Assembly: GCA_029204225.1 (NCBI GenBank)
Contig: CM055102.1
Coordinates: 20,345,400 to 20,409,399 of the forward strand
Direction of reading: 5' to 3'
DNA length: 64,000 nucleotides
From: Diphasiastrum complanatum
Lineage: Eukaryota > Streptophyta > Lycopodiopsida > Lycopodiales > Lycopodiaceae
Under the pieces are notes generated by a model. The model worked only from the letters and a program-made list of their open reading frames with translations, did not search any database and was not told the DNA's origin. Of the stretch, positions 32,351 through 45,788 are shown one piece after another (position 1 is the first letter of the stretch; the number at the start of each line of letters is the position of its first letter). A program made the translations under genes and the position numbers.

Positions 32351-33351
32351 CTCCATCTCTCATGCTTTTATTGTCTTGGCTAATTGTTGGATCTGATTGT
32401 TATTGGGATTGCATGTTTTTATACTTTTTATGAGAGAGAAAGGGCGAGAGAGAGAGAAAGAGTAAGCTATCTTCATTATGAGTTTAGTGTTAATGGATGT
32501 AGTGTTAATGCTTAGGGTTAATGGATGTTAGAGTTAGATTTGGATCTTCCATTCATGTTGTAATCTGAACTATACTATCGCTCTCATGGGAATGAATCTA
32601 CGCATGACAACTAACTTCATCTCCACGATGCTAGATTGATTAGATCTTGGGTTGAGGATAGGCAAGGAAAGAAACCCACTACAGAGACATGATCTGGAAA
32701 ATCAGAACCTAAAAGTAGAATTGGTGAAGGTTGATTCGACGAAGGTTCAACAGTGCTATTTTTGGTGAAAACCCTCTGATCAGATTTTTCTGACAAATTC
32801 TATGGAAATAACCGTTCGCCGAACTCTCAAACTCGGAATCTGACACAAATAAAGCTAGGGTAGAATTGGCGAAGGTTCCTGACACACAAAAACACAGTTT
32901 CTGTAGTTTGGCGAGGGTAAAAATAGAGATTTTCTATGATCCGAATAGAATGAATGTTTGTTGAACTCAAAATTAGTAGATTACTATAAATAAAATAATT
33001 TGAACGTCCCAAATCTGCTACAGCTCCTTGGCTGATCCACGACACTCCACGACCATCTAATACTTGATGCACGCTGCTAGGGCGCCCCTCTGTGGCACTT
33101 TATAGAACTGTAAACCCTAGCTTGAGAAATAGAGAGATTTCTTGGGCTCTGCTCAGTATTTTCTTGAGCTTTCTCTTGCAGATTTCTTCCATACTGAGGT
33201 CACCCTACCTCCAGTGCCCTGATGCAATTTACAGTTCTGAAATTGGTGCAGTATTGACTCCAAATAGTTTGATTTCCCATAAATTTGTCAACACCCCACA
33301 AAACTGGAAATTTTTCAAATTTTCTCCGTTTTCAACCAAATTTGCTCCTGT
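32351..33351. other. Leader-like stretch of the type B block
   Basis: No protein domain recognised. The motif GGCGAAGGTTC/GACGAAGGTTC and its relatives occur several times (about 32723, 32738, 32867) together with GTTCGCCGAAC. It resembles an LTR end plus untranslated leader but lacks an identifiable primer-binding site. Confidence 0.35.
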
Positions 33352-33384
33352 AAATCACAAGTTTCTTCAACAACTAGTGGCAAG

Positions 33385-33726
33385 ATGGAAGTCTTGGTCA
33401 TATCATCTTGCATGTCACCAAACTCAATGGAAGGCCATAATAGCCTACCAGTCTATTTTGTGAAAAATTCTAAGGGGCATTTGTTACCGGTGTATGCGTA
33501 TCAACTTCAAGGTGATGGCATACTGCACTCAGTAAGGTGTTATGGATGCGGAGGAAAACATCGCCATGCCAAATGTCCACATCGAGGGGATCCATCAACA
33601 TTCGATCTCTCATGTTCACAATGTGATGTTAACCATTCATGTCGAGATTTTCCGATGCGTAACATTTTGTATATCTTCGGTCAAACACCCTTTCAATGCC
33701 ACCAAAAATACATGTTGTCAAAATAA
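33385..33726 (+). pseudogene. Gag-like zinc-knuckle fragment (copy 2)
   Basis: Copy of 6610-6951 with one Ile-to-Met change near the start. Here it follows the type B block instead of the gag frame. Confidence 0.4.
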
Positions 33727-33926
33727 ATAGGCCGAAATATAATTGTCACGACATTTCATGCAAATATACTTGATTATATGCATCACTAATTGAACACATC
33801 AAACACATATACATGTATCATCTTGTGCCAATCATGAGATTTTAATCTGGATAATTTGTCGTCTGCGGTAAATGCCCCTCGGCCCTGCGTATCCAGTGGA
33901 AAATCACATATGTCGAATAATTGTCT

Positions 33927-34994
33927 TTATATTAGTACTTTCTCCCTTCGACAAAATCCATGGTGCACAAGTTGATCTTGACCTTGACTCTTGTCCATCT
34001 TTAGTCCACGAGTGTCGATATGAACAAAATTCTTTACTTCTTCAAGGACTCGTGCATACAAACCTTCTGACTGATTGAAGTGTCTCCATAGTGACTCTCC
34101 CACATTTTTGCAAATGTGCATTGGATCCAATAAATGAGTCATTTTAATGTTGTCCAATATGGGAGTGTATAAAATATGGATACCCTTTTCATACCCTCTA
34201 TCGAAGTGGAATTCTCCATTGCGTTATTCCATTTCTCAAGCCAATCTTTACTCGTTAATCTTTTTGGTGGAGGCCGTGCCTCCACTTTATCTCCTAGTCA
34301 ACAAAAATGAGTTCTATGAAGACTATGGTCGAAAGGAAGATATTTACGATGATCAAAATATATGACTTTCCTAAGATATTTTGCATATCATGTAGGGAGA
34401 TTACAACCACATATATTATAAGCATGGTATCTGAAAGTAGAAAAATCGCTACACTCACCCAATCTAGGATAATCGTGCATCGTCCACATCAAAATACCAT
34501 TTAATTCAAATTCTCAAGATCTGATAAGACATGAAATGTCGTACACATGAATCCCTCTCCAAAGAATTTGCAACTCGTCAACAATAGGTTCTAGAAAAAC
34601 ATCCATGTTTTTTACCTTGTAACGACCGAGAATGATGAGAGCAAGTAAAGGATGACATTTTTTCGTTGTCGTCCTTGGAGGTATGTTGTAATTCACAAGC
34701 ATCCTTGGCCATATTGTCCAAGTAGAAGATAGATGGCCATGAGGATTGATACCATCCATGGCCAACCCAAGTCTTAAATGTTTTGACTCAGTACGAAATA
34801 TTCATCAATTCGGCCAAGGACATGCAACAGAACATGTGTTGGATACGTGGTAATATTGGAACTTTGGTGCACAACCTTGGATGCAACTTTGGTTCTTTGC
34901 ACATCTTGTCGATATCGTGGGGATTCACACTCAGGAAAACTTGTTTTACATTCATGTACACCCTTCTATAATATTTAATCATTTGGACATGCAT
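33927..34994 (-). pseudogene. CACTA TNP2-type transposase fragment (copy 2)
   Basis: Copy of 7152-8219 with the same breaks. A few SNPs near 34255-34266 distinguish it from the type A copies. Confidence 0.85.
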
Positions 34995-36291
34995 GAATGC
35001 AGTTGTAGTGATGGTGCTTATGGTTTTCGATTGCTCTCATAAAAACGGGATAATCGAAACTTCACTAATGCATAGCTTAGATGAATCAGATCTGTCGGAC
35101 AAGACTATTGCTTTAAACCGCGATCAGTCATCCTCCAAACAGCAGATAGCTACTGCTAATCTGACTATAAATTTATGAACAACAGATAATTTCTATTGAC
35201 AACATAAATATATCTACTGATAAATTGAACAAGCATCACAACGTTCAGAGATTGCACATTGAGCAGAAAATTGTAACTCGTATGTATTATCAAAATCGAG
35301 TATACATCAGTAATTCTTTTTGAGCGCTGTCTGTTTTCCAGATCAGCACATCAACGCAAGAGAGGTATTCTCTCTCACGAATGAACTAGGTACTGCTAGA
35401 AAGTTTCAAAGGGAGCGCATGATTCATCAAAGGGATAAATAGATCGTCAGAACTGCTCTGGAAATCTAATGCAACAGGGTGGATGGATCGTTGGAGGAAT
35501 ACCTGATCTATTGAAGAAATGTCTCCTGAGACAGACGCCATCACCCGCATTTTGAGCTTCTGTACCACTTCCACACGAGAAAAACGTGCAAAAAAACCAT
35601 TGTTGCTACTCTAGCCATCATCTTTTGTAGGGAGAGGATCTTAACAGCGATGCGAGAGACGCGAGAGAACACTCTTTATGGAGAATTGTTCTTTCAAGAG
35701 CTGAGTGGTAGTTTGTAGAGTCTACATCATTACCACACATAGCTTATTCCTAAGTGAAATTTGATCACCAAGAACTCTCTGAGGAGTCACTGCTCCATCG
35801 CTGACAGAGAGGAAATTTCTATGAAGAAACTCTCTCAGTCTATCTATGTCTGATTATCACAGATCATCACACTTCATAGTTAGAATCTCCGCTCAAAGCC
35901 ATGTTGTTTACTGATCCTTTCACTAACTATTGTGGAGCTAATCTATCGCTGCCACAGGAAGCAAGCATGCTGCAGTCTATTGTTAATCTCTCTAAGTCTC
36001 TCTGAGCCTTCACCACTATGGTGAACTGAGAAAGTATGAGGAGCCATGAAACTATCTACTGTTGTGTTCACAGCTCTATTCAAGAACCATGCTATGCACT
36101 TCACAACTGGGGCTCCTGGTCAGTGAGCTACCTCTTCCATGATTGGAAAACTCCTTTGAGGGTATCTCATGGAGCTGTAGAAGCTCACTACGGACTAGTG
36201 ATAGAGCAACCAACGCATTATTTGATGTCTCATTACAGGGCACAGTTCGAGCCTCCCCTTGACAAAGGGAAAGCTATTGATAAATCCGACC

Positions 36292-36870
36292 CAAGGATCG
36301 AGCAACCAGACAATTCCGATCCAGGGATTCAACTTTAGAATATCGACACTGACTCAGACAATGAGTCGAAACCTCAACGAGTCAATCCACATTAGAGGGC
36401 CAAAGTTCAACCCAGAAGGTCGAACAGGTCCAAACCCAATTTCATGCAAATGCATATTCAAGGCGAAGTACGATGTTGAAGGAAGGCTAATTTGCTACAA
36501 CGCCAAGCTAGTCGCCAAAGGCTTTTCCCAGATTCTAGATCTGGATTATTCAGAAACCTTCAGCCCAGCTATCAAACATGCTTTGATCCTCCTAGTCCAC
36601 TCCTTTGCAGCCACAACAGATCTTGAAGTCCACCAGATGGATGTCTAGACCGCTTTCCTCAATGGAACCATCGAAGAGAAAATCTATATGATGCAACTAG
36701 AGGGATACGAACTCAACGGCAAGCAACAGCACCTTGTATGCAAAATCCACAAGGCGCTCTATGGGTTGAAACAATCACCTAGAGCCTGGTTCCAGAAGAT
36801 CAATGTTTTTCTAATAGAGAATGGTTTTATTTCAAACTCGTCAGACTCAATTGTCTACTTCAATTCTATA
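36292..36870 (+). pseudogene. Ty1/copia reverse transcriptase fragment (only in copy 2)
   Basis: The frame opens into a copia RT at 36457: FKAKYDVEGRLICYNAKLVA, then GFSQILDLDYSETFSP, EVHQMDV, a TAG at 36646-36648, TAFLNGTIEEKIYMMQLEGY and KALYGLKQSPRAW, the best copia RT signature. After about 36870 the sequence turns into unrelated DNA before the YVDD catalytic box, so the polymerase is truncated. Copies 1 and 3 lack 541 bp of this region and keep only the last few codons. The piece is collinear with the RNase H at 37402-37905. Confidence 0.9.
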
Positions 36871-37401
36871 TCAGATTACTTGAGTTTTGCTTCACTTCGT
36901 GTCTTAGGATTTTTGAGGTACGTTGACTTTCACAAATTGTTCGCCATTCATCCTTTGCTTCGTGTCGCTTCGTTTCGTGTTGCGACAAAGTTGCAGGAGT
37001 TCACCATTTCTGACACTCCCTCTTGAACCTTGCAGCTTTGCACGTTTAATCCAAAAGCCACTCTTCGCAAAGCAAAGAAAGACAATTATATTAAATGTGC
37101 ATGTCAGTTGGCAGCTCAACGGGCGTGGAGTCTTAAACTTCATGCTTAGCTGAAACAGTTAGCAATAACAGAGAGTAACTAACTAGTTGATTAGCGTTAA
37201 CTACTCTTGTAATTCTATGTTTAGCTATCTTGTAAACTCTACATAGTGGAGATATAAAGATTTTTCTGGATCAATATAATACACTGAAAAAGAGTGCGAA
37301 AGTAGAGCAGAAAAAGAAAAGAATAGAAAAAATAGAAAAATGATATAGTTGTGCATGAGTACATCCAAACAACGAAAACTCTCAGCATCTGCTATAGAGG
37401 C

Positions 37402-37905
37402 AACCACATTGCCAACTTCCTTGAAGCCTACACAGATGCAGATTGGGCAGGAGATGCCGACAACAAAAAATCAACTTCTGGATTTGTATTTTTATATAAC
37501 CAAGGCCCAGTCTCATGAAACAACTAAAAGTAGACCTCATTTGCATTATCATCAACGGAATCCGAATACATAGCTACCACAAATGCAACCAAAGAGGCAA
37601 TCTGGCTAAGGCAACTGCTTGCAGACATCAACCTTGCACAACCATTTCCTATAACAATCTATTGTGACAATCAAAGCACAATAGCGCTATCTCTCAATCT
37701 GAGATTTCACTCTCGAAGCGAACATATCGAAATTAGGTTTCATTACCTTAGAGAGAAAGTGCATAGCAAGGAAGTAGCATTGGTTTTCTACAGAACAAAC
37801 TACATGGCAGCAGATTACTTCACAAAGGCTCTATCAAAGAAGCAACATCTTAGATTTAATGATATGTTAAATCTGAAAATCAAAGTTTTTCAAGATCCAC
37901 ATTAA
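37402..37905 (+). pseudogene. Ty1/copia RNase H and polyprotein C-terminus (copy 2)
   Basis: Copy of 10086-10589 with the same three clustered stops. Only in this copy is substantial upstream RT retained. Confidence 0.92.
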
Positions 37906-38651
37906 GGGGGAGTGTTAGATTTCTTATGCTCAGTCCTAAACAGATCATTCAAGTAATGAGCATCTTGAAAACTGAAGGCCGACTACATGTTTTTGGATCT
38001 TCACATTTTTCCTTTGAGATTTTTGTGCCTTAAACGTTTTTTAAGGCACCTTCGCCTTTTTCGCACCTTCGAGAAACATGTGACACAGTGGCCAGAATGA
38101 CTTAGAATCCATTTCAAGCCCACCTTCGCCTTTTTCACCTTTTTTGCATTTTTGCACCTTCAAAAAAATGTGACACTATGACCAAAAATTCATACTAAAG
38201 GCACTGTCGAGTTTTTCACATTTTCCCTGCCTTTGTTCTAGAGGCACCTTTGGGATTTACATGCCTTCAGCCTAAGGGCACCTTTGGGATTTACATATCT
38301 TCAGTCTAAAAGGCACCTTCGGGTGTTTTGGGTTTTTCCCAACAGTGGGAGATCGACGTCGCCAACCTAGCATCAACCCTAAAAACAACTGGACTGCTAA
38401 AATATTCCATGGCGGTTACCCACTTTTGTACATATACAAAGACTGGTGTAAATGACTTTTAAGGCATATAGGATATTTGTCTCTCAACACTTGTAAATAT
38501 ATATACTAGCTGAATCAAGCTATGTATGAGTTGTGTTCTTTTTCAATCACAGTTATCTGTAGCCAGCGTTATCACGCTCAGCAAGCTGAAGTTATTACTT
38601 CAAGCCATTGTACTAACTATTGATATCAATCAGAGTGCAATTTTTGCCTCA
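37904..38651 (+). repeat. Copia polypurine tract and 3' LTR (copy 2)
   Basis: Copy of 10588-11335. Just after its end, 22 bp present in copies 1 and 3 are missing. Confidence 0.75.
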
Positions 38652-39495
38652 CTCTTGTATGAATCATTCTTCTTAAATATTTTTGTTGCTAATTGTTGCG
38701 ATTCCGTTCCTACATGCCTACGCTCAAAGCCTCGAGCTTCCGCTGCCGGTCATCCCCATGTTTTACAACAATCTCTACATGAAAAATGATAGGTGTCATG
38801 TTTTAGGTAGGAACCACTATTAGAAGTGTAAAAAAGTGGTTCATGGACTGCTCTACCTCGAGCTAGTACCTCTCCTATATATGTAAGTGAGATCCCTCAC
38901 TAATTTTGATGATGAATCAAGCATAGAAGCAAATTCATTCACTTTGGATTTTGTACTTGTTAGCTTATATTGTAATTCTCTCTTTAACTCGAGGAGAAGC
39001 TTTTTCTCATGTAATAAATTTTTATTGAACTTTTCCACACTTGTGAAAGCTATTAACATTTGATTAATTGCGATATAGATTGTGATCTAGCCATAGATGG
39101 TAGTGTTAGATTGTGAATTTCACTCTTCAATTGGTGTATGTGCTAACACAAAGTAGGAAAGGTCATTCACACATTTATGGTTTTTCCACACGTGTGAAAG
39201 ATTTCAACTAGTTTAGTGAAAATTGTTAAATTTGTTTATTTGGCATTTGAGGCCAATTTCATATTAGACTTAGAGATATAATTTTTAAAGTCATATTAGT
39301 CTAAAAGCATTTGAATTTACTCATTTTAGAAAGAGAGGGAGATGTAGTAGGTCGAGATTAGAAGATTCAAATTTGAATGTGGTTCATTGAATCTAGACTA
39401 CATTATGTTAGGGTTTTTTTATTATCGAGGGAAACCAAACTCATTAAGAGTCATGGATCTGCTAGAAATACCTATACACACATGTGAGGAGAAAT

Positions 39496-39497
<2 letters not shown>

Positions 39498-39564
<67 letters not shown>
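39498..39564. repeat. (TC)n microsatellite, about 67 bp (copy 2)
   Basis: Same locus as 12204-12294, shortened by 12 dinucleotides. Confidence 0.97.
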
Positions 39565-39567
<3 letters not shown>

Positions 39568-39783
39568 TCATTTTATGCTTATACATGGTCCTCTTGGGTT
39601 CCACTATCCATTGGTGCATTATATTGATGATATCAATTGATCTTGTGTGTAAAATGCTTTGTTTGTGCTATTTTTGAATCCACACGTGTAAAATACAGAA
39701 GGGTATTGTTGCTGTACAGACAATAGCTTAACTTTATCTTTTGTTTCGTGTTTGATCAATATCTAATAGAGTTTGCATCTCAT

Positions 39784-41954
39784 TCATAGAGTAGATGCTG
39801 ATTTTTCTACAATGGCAAGATTGTTGATTTGTTCTCTTTCTGATAGGTCGGCTACATGGGAACTACCCTTTCCTTTGAGGTCTTGAAACTGATCTTCGAT
39901 GAAGAGGAACATCCCAACTAATGAATATCTTCGACTCGATGGGATCGAACAACTTGTAGGCTTGATCTGAAGTAGTGTAGCTGATGAAAACACACTTGAT
40001 ACTCTGGAAGTCGAGCTTCTTCTTGAGATCACGAGGATCTGCGCAAAAATAGTACATCCAAAAACTCATAAGTTTGATAAAAAGGTTTGGTATCTGTCCA
40101 AACTTCGAATGGTGTTTTGTTTGTTAGTAGAACGTTTTGAATATAGGTTGCTGTTGAAACAGCTTCAGCCTAAAAGCACTTCAGAAGTGTCGCATATGAC
40201 AACATGCACTTGCCGATTCAACTAAGGTTCTATTCTTTCTCTCAGCAAGACCACTTGAATTCGTTGGAGATGTACTCTCCCTCGTTATCTGACCTTAGTG
40301 CTTTGATTTGTTTGCCAGTTTGATTCTCAGCATGCTCTTTGAATTGTCTGAATTTGATAAAAGCCTCTGATTTCTGTTTAATGAAATAAACAACTGTTCT
40401 TCTAGAGAATTCGTCAATAAAGGTAATGAAATACTTTGCATCTAGCAGTGAAGGAGTTTTCATAGGTCCACATATATCTGTATGAACAACATCTAACAGA
40501 TCTTTTGCTGCATGCATATGGTTTGATCTAAAAGGAATCCTAGCCTGCTTTCCAAAGATGCAGCTATGACAGACATGGAAATCGACCTTACCAGAAGGAT
40601 AGTCGATATCAAGAACCATGGATTGTCTGGACATGTTCAATATAGATGCATGATTTACATGTCCTAAGCGATGATGCCATAGTAATGCTTTATTGACTAG
40701 AATAGAAGTTTTCAAGGCTTGACTAGACTCAGAATAGCAATGTGCCAATCTATATAAGTAACCCTGCCTCTTGCCGAGTGCAAGGATCTTATTACTCTTA
40801 TCAATAATTTTGCATTGATCATATTCAAATTCTACCTTATGATCTAAATCTGTAATTCTACTGATAGATAACAGATTTGCAGAGAGTTTAGGAACATATA
40901 AGACTTTTGATAGTAATTTGAATTGATCTTGCTGGAACCATAATCTAACAGTACCTTCACCTTCAATAGTGTGAGTACTATTGTCACCAAGATGAACAAA
41001 GTTCTTTGTGTTGTAAGGAGTGTAGGACTTGAAGATCTCACGTTGATTGGTCATATGTTGATTTGCTCCAGAATCCAAGAATCATGAATCATCCAAAAAT
41101 GCACTTTGATCTTTGACCGTGAATGCGCCTTTGTCCACTTCGACCTGGGGAGATGATGAAACTGTGTTTGCTTGTTGATCATGTTGCTTGGCTACGTTCT
41201 TCACTTGGAGAATTCGGCAATCCTTGATCTCATGGTTATTGCGCTTGCAATACCTGTAAAACATCTTCTTCTTCGACTGTGGATCTGATGATTATGCCTG
41301 ATTCGTTGCAGCCTTCTTGGAGCTTTTCTGCTTCTGTTGCTTCGAGCCTTTATTGACATATAGAGCCTGAGAGGAGGAAGTAGACGGAATGTCTTGACTT
41401 CTTTGATTGTCTTCTTGCAGCAACATAGTGATAGATCTAGTAAGAGTTAAATCTGAGTGTGTCGATATGATCATCACCCAGTTCTCATATGTAGAGGGCA
41501 AGCTTGAAAGCAATGTCATAATTGCGTCTTGATCGTCTATGACTGATCCGACAACGGCCACCTGTTGCAAGAGATTCTTAAACTGGTTAATGTGACTCTG
41601 AAGAGAATCACCAATAGACATTTTGAAAGTGAAGAATTTACTTTGTAGACGTAACTTAGTAGTTACGTCCCTCACGTCATATGGTGAGTTCAAAATGTTC
41701 CAAACGTCTCTTGACGTTTTAGCTTCAGCTATGTGTTTAATCTGTGTATCTGATATGTTGAGGATAATAAGCATGAAAGCTTTACCGTCCTTCGATTTCC
41801 ACTTTGAGTCATCGTCTTCAGGTTTTACTTATGTACCTGTAACAATGTCCCATAAGTCACTAGCGATTAGCAAGGTCATCTTAAATTTCCACAAATGATA
41901 TTTGGATCCATTCAGCTTGTCTGCGATAAGACTGACTTTACTTTGAGAATCCAT
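39784..41954 (-). pseudogene. Ty1/copia gag-protease-integrase fragment (copy 2)
   Basis: Same fragment as 12514-14685, but without the one-base insertion, so protease to integrase is one uninterrupted frame of 278 codons (40242-41078). The other stops and the integrase deletion are shared. This copy is therefore closer to the ancestral state at this site. Confidence 0.92.
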
Positions 41955-44154
41955 TTGGAGCTTAGTCTGTCGATTGTATCGATGACGCTAAGATGTAGTA
42001 ATGTCAACAATAGGAAATCAATTCTCTGAATGGTTGAAAAGACTGAAGAATATGATATCAATTTGATATCGCGAAAGATATCAAGTATTAGATTGTATGG
42101 AAGGAAATATTCTAGAAAAACCAAAAAGTCTCCATAACTAATTTCACATAAAAAGCTACATAACTAGATTGAACAACCATACATTTTGCATTGAACATAC
42201 CATTGAATATAAGTACCTTCACTCACTTAGTTTTAATAGATTGGACATCCTAAAAAAAACCTTATGAACTACCGCAATCACTTGTCATCAATGATACATT
42301 CCTCATTAAAAACATATTATTCTACAATGTGGAACTTTTGTCACAAAAAAATGCTATCAATTTACACACATACAAAATACTATGCTCATAGACATACATA
42401 ATTGCTTTCATAGTGAAATAAACACAAATGGAGACACCAACAAAACTAATAAGCATTGCCTCAAAATTATCTCCACATTTACAAATTTACAAATGAACAT
42501 AGTCAACATGTGTTTGGACAAACACCAAGATTTGAACACATATTAAGAACATCAAACAACTCAACAATTATCCCCATTGCCTAATAAAGCTTCTCTTACA
42601 AGTGGTCTACATCAACAAATCAAAACGAAAAATTAAATGCTTGTGGTTATATGTGCCAAAAATCATAGCATTCAAGATGGCTTGTCAATGGAGCTATTGG
42701 TACATATGAGCACAATTGCATGACTAAATCCTTGTAATCTAGATTAACTTCACAAGCCAAAAAGTTAAGAAACATACAAAACAAAAACATCAATGTCTTT
42801 AGATAATACACGTTGATTCTAAATGGACACCAATCCACCAGTTGGTTACAGAATAAATATAAGTTGGAATGAACTAGAGTAATGAACTTGCAAGAGAACA
42901 ATTTCCAATACAATTTGTAGCAACACCACGTACAATACATAGAACAAAAGATATAATCCTTGACAAAACAACAATTGATTCAACAAGAATCAAACAATAT
43001 GGACTAACATGTACGATGTCACTCTCTAGATTCAAACGCAAAGAATTTCTACATTACTTATAGGGGACTTCAACATCAATATATTGAATAACGACGACTA
43101 CTCACAAAGAATGAATTTTAAAAAAAAAAACTCCTTAAAGCTTCCAGATAACATGCACATAACCTATCACTACTTATGGAACTCAATTAGACCAAATATA
43201 CACAAACAATCCTAAAGTTACATGTTTTTAGATTTTGCACAACTGAAACATACTAGTCTGATATAACCATCCAATATCAATTTTAACCTACCAAACAACA
43301 TTGCAAAATTCAACAATTGAAATATACTAGCCCTATCCAACATACTTCAATTTTAAACTATCAAACAAGATTTCAAAGTATAAAACCCTTTGTTACAAAA
43401 TAACAAATAGATCATGTTGCTACTACACTAAGTCTGATAATAATATTAATAAATAATTCCCATTCAAGGTACGATCCACTAGAAATTTTCCTAATGTTGG
43501 GCCTCTCGTGATCTTTTTTTATCATCTTGTTAATTTGCATTGAATCATTTAAACCTTAAAAGGCCAAGATTTATTCCAGCCGAGGGTGACAAGACAAGAC
43601 CAACTTAGTACCTACAGCCTCATCTATGTGCTCAATAGTTAGTTATCCACGGTCACCACAATACTCTAGTACAATTCATCAAATAAATTCCAAATTTGAC
43701 AGCAATTAACCGGAATCCATACCCTCCTTTACGGTATTTGATTGTCATGAATTAGCTCGGCATTCAATATATAGAGCGAAACTGCATCAATTCAAATTCA
43801 AATTCTAGCATGATCTCGTGGTATTTGATTGCAGATTTGATTAGCTTGGCATTTATATAGAGCCAACTGCACCAATTCAAATTCAAAATTTAGCATTGTC
43901 CACGATTCTAGTCTGCAGACCTGAACCGTATGATTTTGATCTGCAGCAGAAGTTCTTCCAGAGTTCCGTTGACACGCAACAGATATTTCTGAATGTCTGT
44001 CTTAGTTTCATGGTTAAAATCTTCTGTTTCAAGTGGGCGCATACTTTTCTGGGGTAGCCACAGATCATCAGAAGGTGATGAGCAACCTGGCATGGACCGG
44101 ATCATTTACTGAACACTGATTGATTTACTGAACCGGCTTGGCTTGGAGCATTAC

Positions 44155-45388
44155 TTATATTTTTGCTTTTTTGTAAGCAGTTTTATTTATGCTTGTGGAA
44201 CTGCATAAATACTCCATCGCCATCGGCAGAGAACATGCAGATTCAAGTGTTGCATAATCTTGCACATTAATCTCATCGTTCCTGATTAGTTGCTCATGAT
44301 CATTGTCTGGAGACTCCAGTTTGATGTGAGAGCTGTGATTTGTCCTTGTCTTGAGCGAGAGCATAGATGGAACAGAACTCATGGCAACCTGGATAGATGT
44401 TTGGTTGATGACAACGCGGTTGCAGTTGTTCAAGACGCTATCTGGACTGAAAGGCGACATGTCTAATGTCAAAGCTGAGTCCATGGAAATCCGTAGCTCG
44501 GGTCTCACAAAGGGATGCTCTAGAAGCTGAGCGCTGCTCCATCTCTCTTTCGGATCCCTGCAGAAACATTTCCGCAAGAAGTCCTGGCCCTCCAATGATA
44601 ATGATGACGGAATTTCTGGTATTTTCTTCGTGCCACCAATCTGGTACAAAGCTGCTGCGGCGGAGGAGATGTCACTCAAGAGGTTGTGCCATGGAACGTT
44701 GCCTGTCACCATTTCCGTCACTCTTGCATCCCAGGGACCAGATATCTGAAGCGGGGCCTTGTTCCTTATGTCTCACCACCTCTGGCGCCATCCACAAAGG
44801 TGTGCCTTTCATGTGCTTTAAGCGATGGTCAGTTCTTGTACTGTCACGATTATTGTCTAACCTAGTTGCAGCACCAAAATCTGCAAGTTTCACCCCCATA
44901 GAGCCCACCAGAACATTTTTTGCCTTCAGGTCACAATGCACAATCTGGTGGCTGTGAAGGTAGCACAATCCAAGCAAAATCTGCCGAGTGTAATTTCTAA
45001 CCAGACTTTCATGCAACAAACCACCGAATTTGTTCACCAGATCTACCAAGCTCCCTCCAGGCATGTATTCCAAAAACAGATTCGCCACCCACTTCCCGTC
45101 TTCCATTGTTATACTGTTTCCTAAGAATTGCACCACATGAGGAGACTGAAGCGTTTTAAGTATGCTTATCTCATTTTCAAGAGCCTGAATCTCTTCACCA
45201 TACCACTCATGATCGCACTCAACGGACTTAATGGCAATCAGATCTCCATTCTCTACGTTGACGCCCAAATGAACCTTACCAAAAGCTCCAGCTCCAATAG
45301 ACCTCCCTCTCACCCACGATCTCACCAGCCCATGATCCATGTATGAGTGAAGGAGGATCGTTGTTGAACTCAGCTTCGGAATGCACAC
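44155..45388 (-). pseudogene. MAPKKK17/18-like protein kinase, same frameshift (copy 2)
   Basis: Second copy of the kinase at 16886-18119. Its two translated parts are identical to those of copy 1, including the one-base shift right after WSLGC (about 44722-44725). The lesion therefore predates the tandem duplication, or reflects one underlying locus or read error. All catalytic motifs of the N-lobe and activation segment are kept. Confidence 0.85.
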
Positions 45389-45745
45389 CCTCAGTATGTC
45401 ATGCGCGCAATTGCAACTGCATGCATGCAGTTATACTCTTCACAGTCCGTACTGGAGCATCTATAATTAAGTCTGTATTCTGGATTGCATTGATTTCCTG
45501 ATCTGCCTCAAGCACCGAGGCATCTGTTAGGGAGCCTCAGAGTACCTAGATTTTCTGGAGTTTTGAGATTATGAACCGAATGCTGATAGATCACCCTAAA
45601 CCCTAAACCAAAGTGCAAGAAGGTAAGATCATGAAAAACGAGGTAGCATTGAGATAGCGAGTGAAGGCACGCGCAAAGAGAGGGCGATTAGGAAGGAATA
45701 TTGTGTGGAGAAAAAGCACGAAAATAAGCTTAAGAGAGCTTACTC

Positions 45746-45747
<2 letters not shown>

Positions 45748-45786
<39 letters not shown>
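45748..45786. repeat. (GA)n microsatellite, 39 bp (copy 2)
   Basis: Same locus as 18479-18525, four units shorter. Confidence 0.97.

Positions 45787-45788
<2 letters not shown>

Larger units (their letters stand above)
30085..33351. other. Type B variable block (3,267 bp), copy 2 only
   Basis: This replaces the 1.8-kb type A block between the shared strings GCTGAGCTTTCAGA and AAATCACAAGTTTC. It contains a coiled-coil frame, a purine tract, an LTR-like region and a leader-like stretch, all on the plus strand. Confidence 0.9.

Noticed and set aside
33092-33463. 123-codon frame at the right edge of the type B block
   Set aside because: It runs across the block junction into the zinc-knuckle fragment in the wrong frame, and has no recognisable domain.
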